NCBI RefSeq assembly: GCF_042477335.2
Contig: NC_091245.1
Span: forward strand, 81,568,501 to 81,632,500
Reading direction: 5' to 3'
Source: Ovis canadensis
Lineage: Eukaryota > Chordata > Mammalia > Artiodactyla > Bovidae
DNA length: 64,000 bases
How positions within the stretch are numbered: the first letter of the stretch is position 1; the number at the start of each line of letters is the position of its first letter. This document shows positions 1 through 11,520 of this stretch, one piece after another. Made by a program: the position numbers and the translations under genes. The notes under the pieces are model-generated. The model had not been told where the DNA came from, searched no databases, and saw nothing but the letters and a program-made list of their open reading frames with translations.

Positions 1-969
1 TAGGAATTTTAAATCAATAATGGAAAAATGTTCCCTCTAGTCTGAAATATCTTTTTCTATAATTTTTTTTCACCCACTCTACTATCTTCTTTTTCACTTT
101 CCTGTCTCTTTGTGACAAATACTTTTTAAGCATATATATAATGAATACATATAATACATATAAAGGTCATTTAATCACCTCAGGAGATTTTTGGGTTTTA
201 GTTCTGAGACATCTCATACTGATTTTCATTTATGATACTTATAATTCTCTACCTCCAGCATACTGTTTCCCTTATATATAGAACTATAGCTCAGAAGACC
301 TCTTTGCAAGCAGTTGCAATGTCTTAATCCAAGGCCAACTTCCACTCTTCTTAGCCCACTCTAGGCCAACATATATTTCACTGACAAAAAAATAAATAAA
401 GTATATACTTATCTTCCCCAAGAATTCATTGCTAGTCCTTTGATGTCCGTCTTTTGTAGATGGGAGAAATAAGTTTATGAGACATCTTTATGTTTTGAAA
501 CTGTATACTTCTTCATAGAAATGTGAGATTATTTTTATCTGCAACCTCAATTTATTTTAACTTCTTGAAAAAATTTTTGAAGAAATCATCAAATTTAAAT
601 TTTTGGAAGTAATAAGTATCTTAAGTTCAGGCAAAGGCAAATTAAAAATATTTGTGTTTACCAAAGGTAGTGATTTTCTCTAAGGGACACAAGTCACTCA
701 AATCTTCATTGATATTCTTCAACCTTATTTTTTTTTCTGTAAAATTTATTATTGACTAGGAAACTCTGAAGTCCTCTATAAGAATTTTGTTGGCTCTGAT
801 AAAACTAGTTACATCCACTGAAGAAATAAACACTTTGTATTTGAATTGTATTTTAATTGAGATCTTGACAGCTTAGAGTTCTATAGCACACAGTTAAACT
901 ATTTTAGAGTCTCTAATCTTGATGTTACTTGTGGAGAATTCAAGTTAAATCTTAAATTTCATTTTACAG

Positions 970-1159
970 GGCATTATCTGCAACTTTGCAAACTGGTCTT
1001 CCTGCTGGTACATATTGTGATGTTATTTCTGGAGATAAAATTGGTGACAATTGTACAGGAATTGAAATCAATGTTTCTTGTGATGGTAATGCTTATTTTT
1101 CAATTAGTAACTCTGCTGAGGATCCATTTATTGCAATTCATACCGAATCTAAATTATAA
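970..1159 (+). CDS. AMY2: Alpha-amylase gene A, last coding exon (exon 10; rest of gene lies left of window)
   Basis: The exon follows an acceptor (TTTTACAG at 962-969) and opens in the third codon position, exactly like exon 10 of the complete amylase gene at 38020. Both are 190 nt long and end with the peptide SKL and a TAA stop. It encodes the C-terminal beta-sheet domain C of animal alpha-amylase, including the TGLPAGTYCDVISGDK segment and the two cysteines that form the last disulfide in the family. Compared with gene B it differs at about 12 of 63 residues. It keeps an NCT sequon at the position of the known mammalian glycosylation site, adds an NVS sequon, and has an extra cysteine (VSCDG) where gene B has serine. 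The frame is intact, so this is probably a live gene. Symbol assignment between AMY2A and AMY2B is not possible from one exon. Confidence 0.93.
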
Positions 1160-1170
1160 AATTTAAATTA

Positions 1171-1171
1171 A

Positions 1172-1202
<31 letters not shown>
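1171..1202. repeat. (TA)n(CA)n microsatellite in the 3' UTR of gene A
   Basis: A run of TA dinucleotides passes into CA dinucleotides between the stop codon and the poly(A) signal. The gene B 3' UTR has only a short non-repetitive equivalent (ATACATACACCC), so the array expanded in gene A or shrank in gene B. Confidence 0.9.
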
Positions 1203-1204
1203 GA

Positions 1205-1210
1205 AATAAA
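1205..1210 (+). terminator. Polyadenylation signal of amylase gene A
   Basis: AATAAA lies 46 nt after the gene A stop codon. The paralogous signal of gene B sits 35 nt after its stop; the difference comes mainly from a TA/CA microsatellite in the gene A 3' UTR. The very short 3' UTR is typical of amylase mRNAs. Confidence 0.85.
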
Positions 1211-2261
1211 GTTTCTTTTATTATATATGTAATATATAACTTTTCATGATTCATTAATTTTGGTAAAAGCTATAATAAATAATCAACTTGAACAACTCAG
1301 AAAAGCATAAAAAGTGATAATTATAAGTACAATCAACATTTTGTTTCATTTTAGAAGATTCTCATTATTTGTCAAAAGAATTTCTAAGAACTCAGAAAGG
1401 CATGTTGAAAAATATGTTTGTTTCCATTAACGCCATTTGCCCAGCTATGTATCTTTAATCCACATCTGTATTTCTTACATAAAATGTTTCTAACAGCAGC
1501 ACAGCATAGCTGACTTAATGATGATTCCCATACAGTCATACAGGTATAACACTTGGGTATTTTTCACAATATAAAGACCCTTTAATGGTTAAGAAAATAA
1601 AAAATAAAATAAACAATTTATGTGGTCTATAATTCTTAATTCTCTTGAGCTCATAGATATCTTCTCCTACTTTATATTCTTTCTTCTTTTTCTTTCCCTT
1701 TCATGTTAATAGCTTTAACATGATAATGTTGTATGGCTTTTGTTCCATCTCTTAATCCCTAATATAGATGTATGTTTAGATAGGGCTTTCATGGCACTCT
1801 ATTCTCAGATTTTCTTCCTGATCTTTCAGCTATTTATTCTCCTTCACTTTGATTGTGAATTTGGAATTTGTTAAGTCTCTCATCTATGTATTCTTATAAC
1901 TCTCAGTTGTTTTATTTTCATAATTGAATAAGAAAATAGAAGCCATACCTTGGAAACCTTTTTTCACCCATAAATCTTGTATCTATACTTGTCCCTATCA
2001 TTTTCTTCTTTCACCCTATCATAACGAGCATAGAGCACTTCATTTTACAAAAGTCCATTTTCAACTTTTTGAGGACTTTATTTCTTAGATTATCCCTTTT
2101 CTTATGACTTAACAATCTTTCTTTTTTTCTAACAGATCAGTCCCCTTTCTCAGCTATATAAAATCCATGACTCTCAATTTTTCTCTTCCTTGTCAAACTC
2201 CTAAGTTTTCATGACACAGTCTCAATGTCCTCAACAACAGTCGTTTTTCATCTCCTTACTC

Positions 2262-2648
2262 TGTTATGCCCAGTGTCCGAGTCCCCAAAACTGAGAGAAT
2301 AAGACGTCCACAGCAATGCAAAAGCATAAAGGGGTTTATTGCTAGCTCGAGCTAGGGCTCAAGTCTCATCCAGCACAGTGGAGTCTTGATGAGAGCCCCG
2401 AGCTCTGAATCACAGCTGCTTATATACAGGCAGTCTTTTGTCTCAATAATAGTATAGTTGGCGTGTGGTGATTGACTCAACCTTGGGTCATCGTGGTGAT
2501 TGACTTAACCTTGGCGTCATCAGGGACCTTGGTGTCATCGGGGACCTTGGTGGGGCTTCCTAGAATTATGACTCATGCTTACAAGAACCTGAGGCTTAGG
2601 CCTAGTGTGGCCTGTTGAGCCTGTCATGGCTCAGGTCAGGTCCCAACA
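2262..2648 (-). mobile_element. Solo LTR of an endogenous retrovirus, about 387 bp
   Basis: The element begins TGTT and ends AACA on the + strand and is flanked by a 4 bp target duplication ACTC (2258-2261 and 2649-2652). The paralogous site near 39320 lacks it, so both ends are well supported. Read on the minus strand it shows a TATATAAG box followed by an AATAAA signal in CAATAAACCCCTTTATG, the usual order of U3, R and U5. There are no internal viral genes; only an LTR left by recombination is present. A 4 bp duplication is more typical of gammaretrovirus-like (class I) elements, but I cannot name the family. Confidence 0.85.
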
Positions 2649-3379
2649 ACTCCAGTTTCCATCATTACTTCATTTAATCTGCTGTTGTCAACATAATCAA
2701 AAATATTTCTATTACTAATACCATATACTCCTTTATCCTCATCTTGCTCTGTTTCACTACAGTATTCAGTATATAGAGACACTCTCACTTCCTCTCTTTC
2801 TTTGGTTTCTATGATTCTACTCTTTCTTTATTTTCCTTCTCTCTTGCTGATTGCTCTTTTTCAGATTTTTTTTATTGGATTAGCTTCTGTTTCACCTAAG
2901 AACTCAGTTGGATCTAATTTTCTGTCTCTCTTAACCTCTCTCTAAGTGATTGCAATCATTTCCATGAATTTATAACACATGCTTTGGCATAGAGACCTGA
3001 ATCTGCCAACCAGAACTCTTCTTCACATTCACATTTATAACAAATGCTTCACATCTCTACTTCAGTATTTCACAGACATCTCATATGTGACATATCCAAA
3101 ATGTGACCTTCAATTTTTGTCTTCAGCAAACCTTTTGATACTCTCTGCTGCTCTGTTTCACCACTTACTTAGATACCTGTGATATTTCCTTGATTTTCTT
3201 CCCATTCTCTTAACTTGCCCTATTCCCCCACATAAACCTTAAATCTACTAATTTTTATTCAAAATATTTCTTAACTCCTTGCACTTCCTTTCTTGTATCC
3301 TCTTCATTTTTCTTACCTGTGTTTCAAAACAACTTGTATCCTATTCGTACTGTTTTACTTCCTGATCTGATTTACTGGA

Positions 3380-3690
3380 TTCCCTGATCGCTCAGTTGGT
3401 AAAGGATCCCCCTGCAATTCAGGAGACCCTGGTTCGATTTCTAGATTGGAAAGATCCACTGGAGAAGGGATAGGCTGCCCACTCCAGGATTCTTGGGCTT
3501 CCGTTGTGGCTAAGCTGGTAAAGAATCCACCTGCATTGCGGGAGATCCGGGTTCAATCCCTGGGTTGGGAAGATCATCTGGAGAAGGGAAAGGCTACCCA
3601 CTCCAGTATTCTGGCCTGGAGAATTCCATGGACTGTGTAGTTGGGGGTTGCAAAGAATTGCACAGGACTAAGAGACTTTCACTTTCAGAT
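3380..3690 (+). mobile_element. Bov-tA SINE with two tRNA-like heads
   Basis: Two successive tRNA-derived heads (GCTCAGTTGGTAAAG and GGCTAAGCTGGTAAAG, each with a GGTTCGAT- or GGTTCAAT-type B box) are followed by one Bov-A body ending in a CTTTCACTTT tail. Confidence 0.85.
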
Positions 3691-4933
3691 TGAGTTCTTA
3701 AACAATATGTACCAGACTCTGTTCTGAGACTAAAGATTCAATAAAGACCAAAATAGAATACTATCTCATAGTATTATGGGGAGTGGTAAGAAGGAAAGTA
3801 TAGAAAGTCATGACAATAAGAGGGAAATTTGACCTAATCTTTGATAAATATCTTTGTAGAAGTGGCCTTTGAACAGAGATTTGAATGATAAATTTGAGTT
3901 AGTCAGGGAAAGAGGTGAGAAAAGAACACTCCAAGTAGAAGAGACAGAATTTCCTAGCTGGGTGAAGGAGCTGGGTGAGTTTGAGTAACTAAAGATTAGT
4001 ATGTCTAGAGGAAAATAAAGTTAACGAGGAGAGTCTGGGAGATGAGGCTTCAGATGCAGACAGGTGTAACTGTCCTGTAAAGAATTTTTGCCTTTTATCC
4101 TAAGGTAAGTGGTAATTCACTGCTGGATTTTGGAAAGGTGGTGGTGCTGGTGGTGGTTTTCTAATTTGAAAACATCATTCTGGATGCGTATAGAGAATAT
4201 AATGATTAGAGAAAGGGCTAAAGTAGATGCTGATATTGCAATGAGCCCCTCCGTAATCAAAAGAATAGGCAGTTCTGTTAGTCAGGTATTCTAATAGTAT
4301 CAATTTCAATAGATATCCCTCATGTTTTATTTTCCTGGACAAGATCTTTAAACTCTAGACAAATATCTTTCCTGTCAAATACTGTTATCCAATAACAGAA
4401 TGCTTTTCAAATATCCTTTTTGAAGTTTGCAACCTTAAGTTCATAATATTCATCTTCCTTTCCCTTCTCTGGGTGGGCATAGACCTTATTATCATGGTTA
4501 CTTGACTCCTCTCTTGAAAGGGTCCCTTGGATACAATTTTATATAAAATAAAGCAGGTGGTTCTGATATATTACAAAACTGCTGTGAGTTGTTCCCAGGC
4601 CCTGGCTTGTGATTAGTTTCCTTGCATCCATTCTGCAAGGATGCATTTGTTATAAACAATAAAGTCTGACTTTAAATTGTGAGTCTGTGGTGTTTTGTAT
4701 ATAATAACATTAGTAAAATAACAGACTTTGGTCATTTAAGAAAAGGATGGCTAGATAGTGGCAGTGGAGAGAAAAGAACACAGTCAAGAAATATTTAGAT
4801 GGTAAATTAAGAATGTGATGCTGAATTAGACCCGAGTGACATAAAAGAACAGGGCTTCAATAGATGAAACCAGATTTCTGGTTTGCAGAACTGAATGACT
4901 GGTGATGCCAGTCACTGAGTTATGGTACTGCTT
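3691..4933. other. Non-coding flank; probable old degraded repeat at about 3750-4300
   Basis: No gene is visible. The purine-rich text around 3870-4080 (GAACAGAGATTTGAATGA, then ACACTCCAAGTAGAAGAGAC) resembles an old mammalian interspersed repeat that I cannot assign to a family. A similar pattern occurs at about 15540-15700. Confidence 0.4.
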
Positions 4934-4945
4934 ATAAAGAACAGG

Positions 4946-5186
4946 GCTTCCCTTGTGGCTCAGCTGGTAAAGAATTTGCCTGCAATGTGGGAGACCTGGG
5001 TTCAATCTCTGGGTTGGGTAGATCCCATGGAGAAGGGAAAGGGTACCCACTCTAATATTCTTGCCTGGAGAATTCCATGGACTATACAGACTCCAGTATT
5101 CTGGCCTAAAGAATTCCCTGGAGTGAACAGTCCATGGGTCACCAAGAGTTGGACACGACTGAGTGACTTTCACTTCACTTCACTTC
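4946..5186 (+). mobile_element. Bov-tA SINE
   Basis: A tRNA-like head (GGCTCAGCTGGTAAAGAA) is followed by the Bov-A body and a CACTTCACTTC tail. It is bounded by a perfect 12 bp target duplication ATAAAGAACAGG at 4934-4945 and 5187-5198. Confidence 0.93.
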
Positions 5187-5504
5187 ATAAAGAACAGGAG
5201 CCACCTGAGCTAAAACCTGGGTTAAGAGCATTTGAAGACAAGTGGGAGCAAACATTCAAAAATGTCTCCAAAGTGAAAAATAACATGTCATATTCAAGAA
5301 AATGAAGAAAAGCCAGCATGACTGAAGGTGTGGTATTGGCAAAGAAAGAGCAAAACTGAGGCTGGAGAGCTGGGTTCATACTAGCTAACGTATAGTTCTA
5401 TAGGTTATCATAATCAGTTGGGAAATTATACAAAATGTTTTAAAATTTTAGTAGTTTTAAGCCTGGAAGTTTGTAGTTTGACTTAAATGCTATGACTAGT
5501 ATTC

Positions 5505-5808
5505 TGTGAAAGTGAAAGTCCCTCAGTCATGTCCAGATCTTTGCAACCCATGGACTATACAGTCCATGGAATTCTCTAGGCCAGAATACTGGAGTCTTTG
5601 TCTTCTCCAGGGGATCTTCCCAACCTAGGGATCAGACCCAGGTCTCCCACATTGCAAGCGGATTCTTTACCAGCTGAGCCACAAAGGAAGCCCAAGAATC
5701 CTGGAGTGGGAAGCCTATCCCTTCTCCAGCAGATCTTCCCAACCCAGAAATCGAACTGGGGTCTCCTGCGTTGCAGGCGGATTCTTTACCAACTGAGCTA
5801 AGAGGGTA
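5505..5808 (-). mobile_element. Bov-tA SINE with two tRNA-like heads
   Basis: This is the reverse complement of the same double-headed structure seen at 3380: a Bov-A body then two heads, the outer one ending TTTACCAACTGAGCTAAGAG. Confidence 0.85.
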
Positions 5809-6501
5809 ACTCTTTGTAAAATAAATTGAGATAATGAAAGAGGAAAGAAAAATATGTCAATTTTTGAAAAGTAAAAATTTCTTAAGGATAAGGCCTTGGA
5901 ATAGACATGTACCTCTCAACCTCTTTATGACTTTTCCCAAATTTAATTAATTTCCAATTACCCTGATTTCTCAGGTCATAAATGTCACAGGATCTCAATA
6001 AAAATATTATACACTCAGTACCAGATCACCATAATGATGTGAATATCTTAAAGCAATTCATACAAATTCTTTGGTTTTCCTGTACTTATAAAAGTTATCT
6101 TTATACTGTAGTCTGTTAGGTATGCAATAGAATTATACCTTTAAAAGTATACTTACCTTAATTAAAAATATTAAAACCTTAATACTAAAAGAGGCTCTCA
6201 TCTGAGCCATCAGTGAATTATAATCTTTTTGAAGTAATATCGCCAAAGATCACTGATCACAGATCATTATAATAAATATAATGAAAAAGTTTGAAATATG
6301 GTGAGAATTACCAAAATGTATCAGAGAGACACAAAATGAGCACATGGTGTTGAAAAATTGATACTTATAAACTTGCTCATAGACCTTTAATTTTTAAGAA
6401 GTGCAGTATTTGCAAAAGAGCAAGGAATGAGACATGTGTGTATTTGACAAAATTCAATATCCTCTTAAGAAATGAAGCATAGAAGGGATGTAACTCAACA
6501 T
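5809..6501. other. AT-rich non-coding stretch
   Basis: I see no gene, exon-like block or recognisable repeat here. Confidence 0.5.
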
Positions 6502-6692
6502 AGGGCTTCCTTGATGGCTTTTTGGTAAAGTATCCACCTACCAATGCTGGAGATGAAGGTTCAATCAATAGTATTCCTTCCAGAAGGAAATGGCAACCCA
6601 CTCCAAAGTTTTGCTGACAATGCTCATGGACAGAAGTGCCTGGTGGGCTACAGTCCAGGGTAATGAAAGAGTTGAAAACGACAACTAAACAA
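6502..6692 (+). mobile_element. Degraded Bov-tA-like SINE
   Basis: The order GGGCTTCCTTGATGGC, GGTAAAGTATCC, GGAAATGGCAACCCACTCC, GGGCTACAGTCCA matches the SINE consensus, but it is more diverged and partly deleted than other copies. Confidence 0.75.
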
Positions 6693-7990
6693 CAAGCTCA
6701 ACACAGTAAAAATCATACACGACAAGCCCACAGATAACATCATACTCAAATGTGAAAGTCTGAGAGTTTTTTCTTTAAAATCAGGAACCTCACAAGGATG
6801 TCCATTCTCACCATTTCTATTCAAAGCAGTATAGGAACACATTAGGCAAGACAGAGACATAAAAGGCATTCAAATTGGAAAGGAAGAAGTAAAATTGTCT
6901 CTGTTTGTAGATGATAAGATATTATATATGGAAATTCTTAAATACTCCAGAAAGATATCTGTAAGAATTAATAAATGAATTCAGTAAACTTGCAGGATAC
7001 CAGATCAACATGAAAAAAATCATTATAATAACAACAAGCCATCAGAGAAATTAAGAAAGCAATCTCATTTTCAACAGCACCAAAAATAATAAAATACTAA
7101 AAAATAATTAGTCAAGGGAGTGAAAGATCTGTTGGCTGAAAACAGTAAAACATTGAGGAAAGACCCTGAAGAAGACATAAACAAGTAGAAAGATATCCTA
7201 TGTTCTTGGGTTGGAAAGATTAACATTATTAAAATGTACATATCACCAAAAGTGATCTACAGGTTCAATGCAATCCCTGTCAAAATTCCAATGGCATTTT
7301 TTCACATAAATAAAAAGCAATCTTAAAACTCATATGATATCACCATATACCTTGAATATCTGAGGAAAATCTTGAGAAAGACAAAAAAAAAAAATCTGAG
7401 GCATCACTCTTCCTTATTTCAGACTAGATTTCAAAACTATAGTAATCAAAATAATACAATATTGGCACAAAAATAAGGCACATAGGCCAATGGAACAGAG
7501 CCTAGATATAAACCCTCACACGTATAGTCAAACGATCTTTGACAAGGGTGCCAACACCAGTCAGTATGGAAAGGATAGTCGCTTCAATAAATGACGCTGG
7601 AAAAATGATTTTCTACATGCAAAAGGATGAAAATAGACTCCTGTCTTACAGCACTGGAAAAAAAAAATTTGAAATGACTTTAAAGACAAATGATGGCTCA
7701 GATAGCAAAGAATCTGACTGCAGTGTGGGATACCTGAGTTCGATCCTTGGGTCAGGAAGACCCCTTGGAAAAGGGAATGGCAACCCACTCCAGTATTCTT
7801 GCCTGGAGAATTCCATGGACAGAGGGGCCTGTCGGACTATATAGTCTATGGAGTTGCAAAGAAATGGAAATGATTGAGCAACTAACTCTTTCACTTTTCA
7901 CATGCAAAAGAATGAAACTCAAATAGAGTGCGTCTAGATGCAGGACCAATATATGATAAAGGCTTCATAAAGACACTTATGTTCAATACC
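6693..7990 (+). mobile_element. L1 LINE fragment (ORF2 reverse-transcriptase region), sense, interrupted by a SINE
   Basis: Broken ORF2 coding sequence is readable on the + strand. It includes the L1 polymerase motif FVDD near 6904-6915 and the stretch translating to TRVPTPVSMERIVASINDAG after 7539, typical of the region after the polymerase domain. Frameshifts and stops make it inactive. A Bov-tA SINE at 7686-7890 splits it; L1-like text (CATGCAAAAGAATGAAACTC) resumes at about 7900. Confidence 0.8.
7686..7890 (+). mobile_element. Bov-tA SINE nested in L1
   Basis: The head GGCTCAGATAGCAAAGAATC, the standard body and the tail CTAACTCTTTCACTT are all present. L1-like text resumes on its right side. 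Confidence 0.88.
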
Positions 7991-8714
7991 AAAGAGATTA
8001 TACATTCTGTGGTATCAAGCAATGTCATAAGGCTTTTTCAAAAATAGAAAAATCTTTATTTAAACCAAATTTTCTAGAACATTTGCCTTTTGTTCTTATG
8101 ACTGTATCAAAACAAATTCCTTCGTTCCAATTTGAAAGTAACTGGAAAAAATTCAGGGCCTTTATTTAGGGCTGGTTTAATTGATTTAATCTTTCTCTTC
8201 TTTTGTTTCCCTGTGCAAGCCTCTTTTTAAAAATCTAGAGATAAAGAGAAAACAAATCTAGATTTATCTAATGCAGCTTACAGTTTGTTGAAGAAAATTA
8301 TAAAATTTTAGAAGAAATTATTGAGTGCCAATAAAAATAATACTTTAAAAAACAGAAGGGAAAGTGATATATTTAAAAAAAAAAAAAAAAACAGAAACCT
8401 TCAAAGGTGTTTCACAAGAAATTGAACAGATGGGCAAATATGCAGCCTGTTTGCTCTTTTTGTCCTTGAACATGAACTCTGGGGAAAAAGTGAAGTATGG
8501 CTAAGAGCCACTCACATAGTTTGTTTTTAGTGTGTTGGAAGAGTTTAGGTACAAAAAGCACCATTTACACTAGAATGAAAGGTAATATTTATTATTTCTC
8601 TGTAATTGCAAAATGCAACCCATTGGGAGGGATATTTTTAAAGGACTTTTTTTTTTTTTGTCATGAAATGCTTATATTTTCTTCAATTCAATTAATGGAC
8701 ATTTTGGAAACACT
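7991..8714. other. AT-rich non-coding stretch
   Basis: No gene is visible. There is an 18-base A run at about 8374-8391 and a T run near 8648. The 24 bases at 8504-8527 recur nearly perfectly at 13806-13829 inside a BovB copy. Confidence 0.5.
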
Positions 8715-8812
8715 TTTTTGAACCTCAGTTTCCTCACCTCAGTTTAATTTTAATAAAATTAAAATAATATCTACTTTTTTAGCCTGGTGTATTAAATGAG
8801 AAATTGTATAAT
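8715..8812 (+). mobile_element. MIR-type SINE remnant
   Basis: CCTCAGTTTCCTCA followed by AAATGAGAAATTGTATAA is the conserved core and downstream part of the old mammalian MIR element. It is short and diverged. Confidence 0.55.
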
Positions 8813-10733
8813 ACACTGAAGCTGAAGCTCCAATACTTTGGCCACCTGATGTGAAAAACTGACTTCTTAGAAAAAAACCCTGATGCTGTGCCGGGGTCCA
8901 GCCCCGGTGGATCCAGGGTAATTCAAAGGTGAGGACGGAGTCAGCATCCTGGAAAAAACTTATTTAATTACAGATATAGAGGAAGATTAGAAACAGTATA
9001 GTAGGAGAATTAGTGGAGAAAAGAGGCTGAATAACTGGTTTACATGGAATACCAATCACCACCTATGTAGGCCACAGGCGTCTTTCCATTCTCCCAAAGG
9101 AGAGGAGGCACTGAGGCCTCCCCAGTCTGATCTCAGAAGCCCAGGCAGAATTAGCAGGCTTGGTGAATACGCACATTTCAGATGGTAATTCAGCCAGGAA
9201 AGTGGGGAGCAAGAAAGAAACGACACGGGGTAATCAGTCTTTCCAGAAACTGATCCGATTTCTTTATTTTTCAGGTTTGTTTATATACCTTTTTGTTATA
9301 CATAGGGATGAATACAGAGTCACACGGGGGTCAGCAGACCTGACCCTTGTCACAATCAGGTGCTTCATATAAAATTATACAAAGGTCTTATGAGTTTCAT
9401 CATCTTTTGGCCATGAGGTCTGCTGACATTTTATGGCCCTTTCTGATACCTATCAGTTAACCAGAAAACTTATTTTTCCAGGGGTGATTTTTTCTTAAAT
9501 CAGGCGCCACCCTCCAAATAAAGTTGCATTCCTATAGGGTGAGGGCGTAGTGAGTTACAGTCAAGAAAGGAGTTTGCTTAACCTAAGGTTTAACATGATT
9601 AATCTTAAAGGTTAATACATCTTTTTCCTATATGCTAGTTATATTCATTATAAGGGCAGGAATATGAAGTTTTACCAGTAAATATTGGCTCAACAAATGT
9701 AAACCCTTCACCAATGTTCCCCTTAAGATCTATTTTGTTTTAAGATAGTGATAAAGTTACATAGCATAGTGATTAATAGTGATTTATAACAAAGGACAGT
9801 GATCTATAACAAAAGAGAAGATTCATTAACTCAAAAGTCTAGTATTGTTAACATCAAAAACTACTATATTTCCTTTTCTATATTCCAAATACATTGATTA
9901 ATATAGTCCCAGGTGCCTAAGGATATGGAGGCCTGATGACAATCATTGACTCATCAATGAAAAAAGCCCTATGCTAATACTCCAAACTCTCTGTGCTGTT
10001 TATGGTTGAGAGGTTGTCACACAAGCTAGTCTGTCAGCAGAGAGGTTTGACCTGAGACATCCTTGTCACACCCAGGGCAGGGAATTAGCAGTAATTATTG
10101 GCAGGACAAATGAAGAAACCCTTCACCAATATAATTCCTAATCAACCTACTAATACTATGCTAATGATTTTCTAACTTCTCAAAAGAGTCTGTATTTAGA
10201 AAGTTTTAAAACATCCCGTGCCTCTCACAGTTGGGAGGCTGTAAACAATCACATGCGGCCGGATGAGCCTGATCAGGCAGGTTAGAGAACCTCCAGAGTT
10301 CGTAAGTTGAAACTCTTGTCACGTCCAGAAATTTTTATTAACTGGAGCTGCAAGTTAACTCCTTCTCTGAGAGAAATGGTTATGGGGGAGAGCTCCCCAT
10401 AAAGTACTTTGGTTTGGGGGTAGATGCTCAGGAACAGGGGGTTTCCTGAGGCTTGATCACGCCTTTGTGTATGCCGAGCTTCCTTCCTCATGACCTTTGC
10501 CATGGGTGGAGTTCCTCACGCTGGCTCCCAACAATGCTGGGAAAGATTGAAGGCAGGACGAGAAGGGGATGACAGAGGATGAGATGGTTGGATGGCATCA
10601 CCATCTTGATGGACATGAGTTTGAGCAAGCTCTGGGTGTTCGTGATAGACAGTGAAGCCTGGCATGCTGCAGTCCATGGGGTCACAAAGAGTTGGACACA
10701 ACTGAGTGAACTGAACTGAACTGAATTGATATA
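8813..10733 (+). mobile_element. BovB LINE 3' end split by an inserted LTR
   Basis: The BovB tail starts GAAGCTGAAGCTCCAATACTTTGG, stops at 8888 and resumes at 10534 (GGGAAAGATTGAAGGCAG). It ends with the repeated GAACTGAACTGAAT motif typical of the BovB 3' terminus. The gap is exactly filled by the LTR at 8889-10533. Confidence 0.88.
8889..10533 (-). mobile_element. Solo LTR of a class II-like endogenous retrovirus, about 1645 bp
   Basis: On the + strand it begins TGCCGGGGTCCAGCCCCGG and ends CTCCCAACA. A 6 bp target duplication ATGCTG lies at 8883-8888 and 10534-10539, and the surrounding BovB gives the empty site. On the minus strand it starts TGTTGGGAGCC, an opening shared with betaretrovirus-like LTRs, and shows TATATAAAC then AATAAA near 9290-9250, close together as expected for a short R region. 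It looks like the BTLTR1 group of ruminant LTRs; that family name is from memory. A CCCTTCACCAAT block occurs twice inside (about 9707 and 10118). No viral coding region is present. Confidence 0.85.
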
Positions 10734-10792
10734 ATATACTAACCATTATTCCTGGATAAATGCGTACTTCTTCAACTTCTCACTAAATATGT

Positions 10793-11520
10793 GGTTTTTA
10801 TTCTTTTTAAAAATTGTTGTTATTTTGTGCTAAGGTATAGCTGATTAATAAACAATGTTGTGATAGTTTCAGGTGAACAGCAAAGGGACTCAGTCATACA
10901 TAAATATGTATCCATTCTCCCTGAACTCCCTGCCATCTAGGCTACCAGATAATACTGAGCAGAGTTCATGTGTTATACAGTAGGTCCTTTATGGTTATCC
11001 ATTTTAAATATAGCAGTGTCTGTATGTCCATTCCAAACTCCCTAACTATCTCTTCCCCCATTCTTTCCCCCAGCAACTACAAATTCATTCTCGAAGTCTG
11101 TGAGTCTGTTTTTAAATCCACTTGTATCATCTCATTTTAGATTCCACATGTATGGTATGTCACAATATTTCTCCTTCTCTGTCTGACTTAACTTCACTCA
11201 ATATGACACTCTGTGTGTGTGTGCATGCTAAGTCGCTTCAGTCATGTCTGACTCTTTGTGACCCTATAAACTGTAGCCCACCAGGCTCTTCTGTCCCTGG
11301 GATTCTCCAGGCAAGAATACTGGAGTGGGTTGCCATGCACTCCTTCAGGGGACCTTCCCAATCCAGGGATCAAACCCACATCTCCTGCAGCTCCTGCATT
11401 AAGGGCAGATTCTTTACCACTGAGCCACCAGGAAAACCCATGACACTCTCTAGGTTTATCCATATTGCTGCAAGTGACATCATTTCATTCTTTTTAATGG
11501 CTAGGAAGCTGTTATTTATT
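10793..11520 (-). mobile_element. L1 LINE 3' end, antisense, interrupted by a SINE
   Basis: The text GTTTCAGGTGAACAGCAAAG, then ATACAGTAGGTCC, then TCTGTCTGACTTAACTTCAC is the reverse complement of the L1 ORF2 end and 3' UTR. A SINE at 11213-11439 is inserted into it. Confidence 0.85.
11213..11439 (-). mobile_element. Bov-tA SINE nested in L1
   Basis: It has perfect 10 bp target duplications ATGACACTCT at 11203-11212 and 11440-11449. The reverse-complement SINE body and tRNA head are complete. Confidence 0.93.

Larger units (their letters stand above)
1..3263. repeat. Segmental duplication, copy 1, first part (intron 9, exon 10 and 3' flank of gene A)
   Basis: The sequence aligns along its length with about 36527-39945 downstream. 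Landmarks in both are the intron start (TCAATAATGGAAAAAT), the last amylase exon, and the flank around TTGAGGACTTTA. The alignment is interrupted here by the LTR at 2262-2648 and in the other copy by SINEs at 37018 and 37530. Matching stops near 3263, where copy 2 jumps to sequence equivalent to about 15695. Apart from the exon and the LTR I see no gene here; 1260-2257 and 2653-3380 are AT-rich non-coding flank. Confidence 0.85.

Noticed and set aside
2262..10533. A complete endogenous provirus between the two LTRs
   Set aside because: The LTRs differ in sequence, length and target-duplication size and have no gag, pol or env sequence between them; they are two separate solo LTRs.
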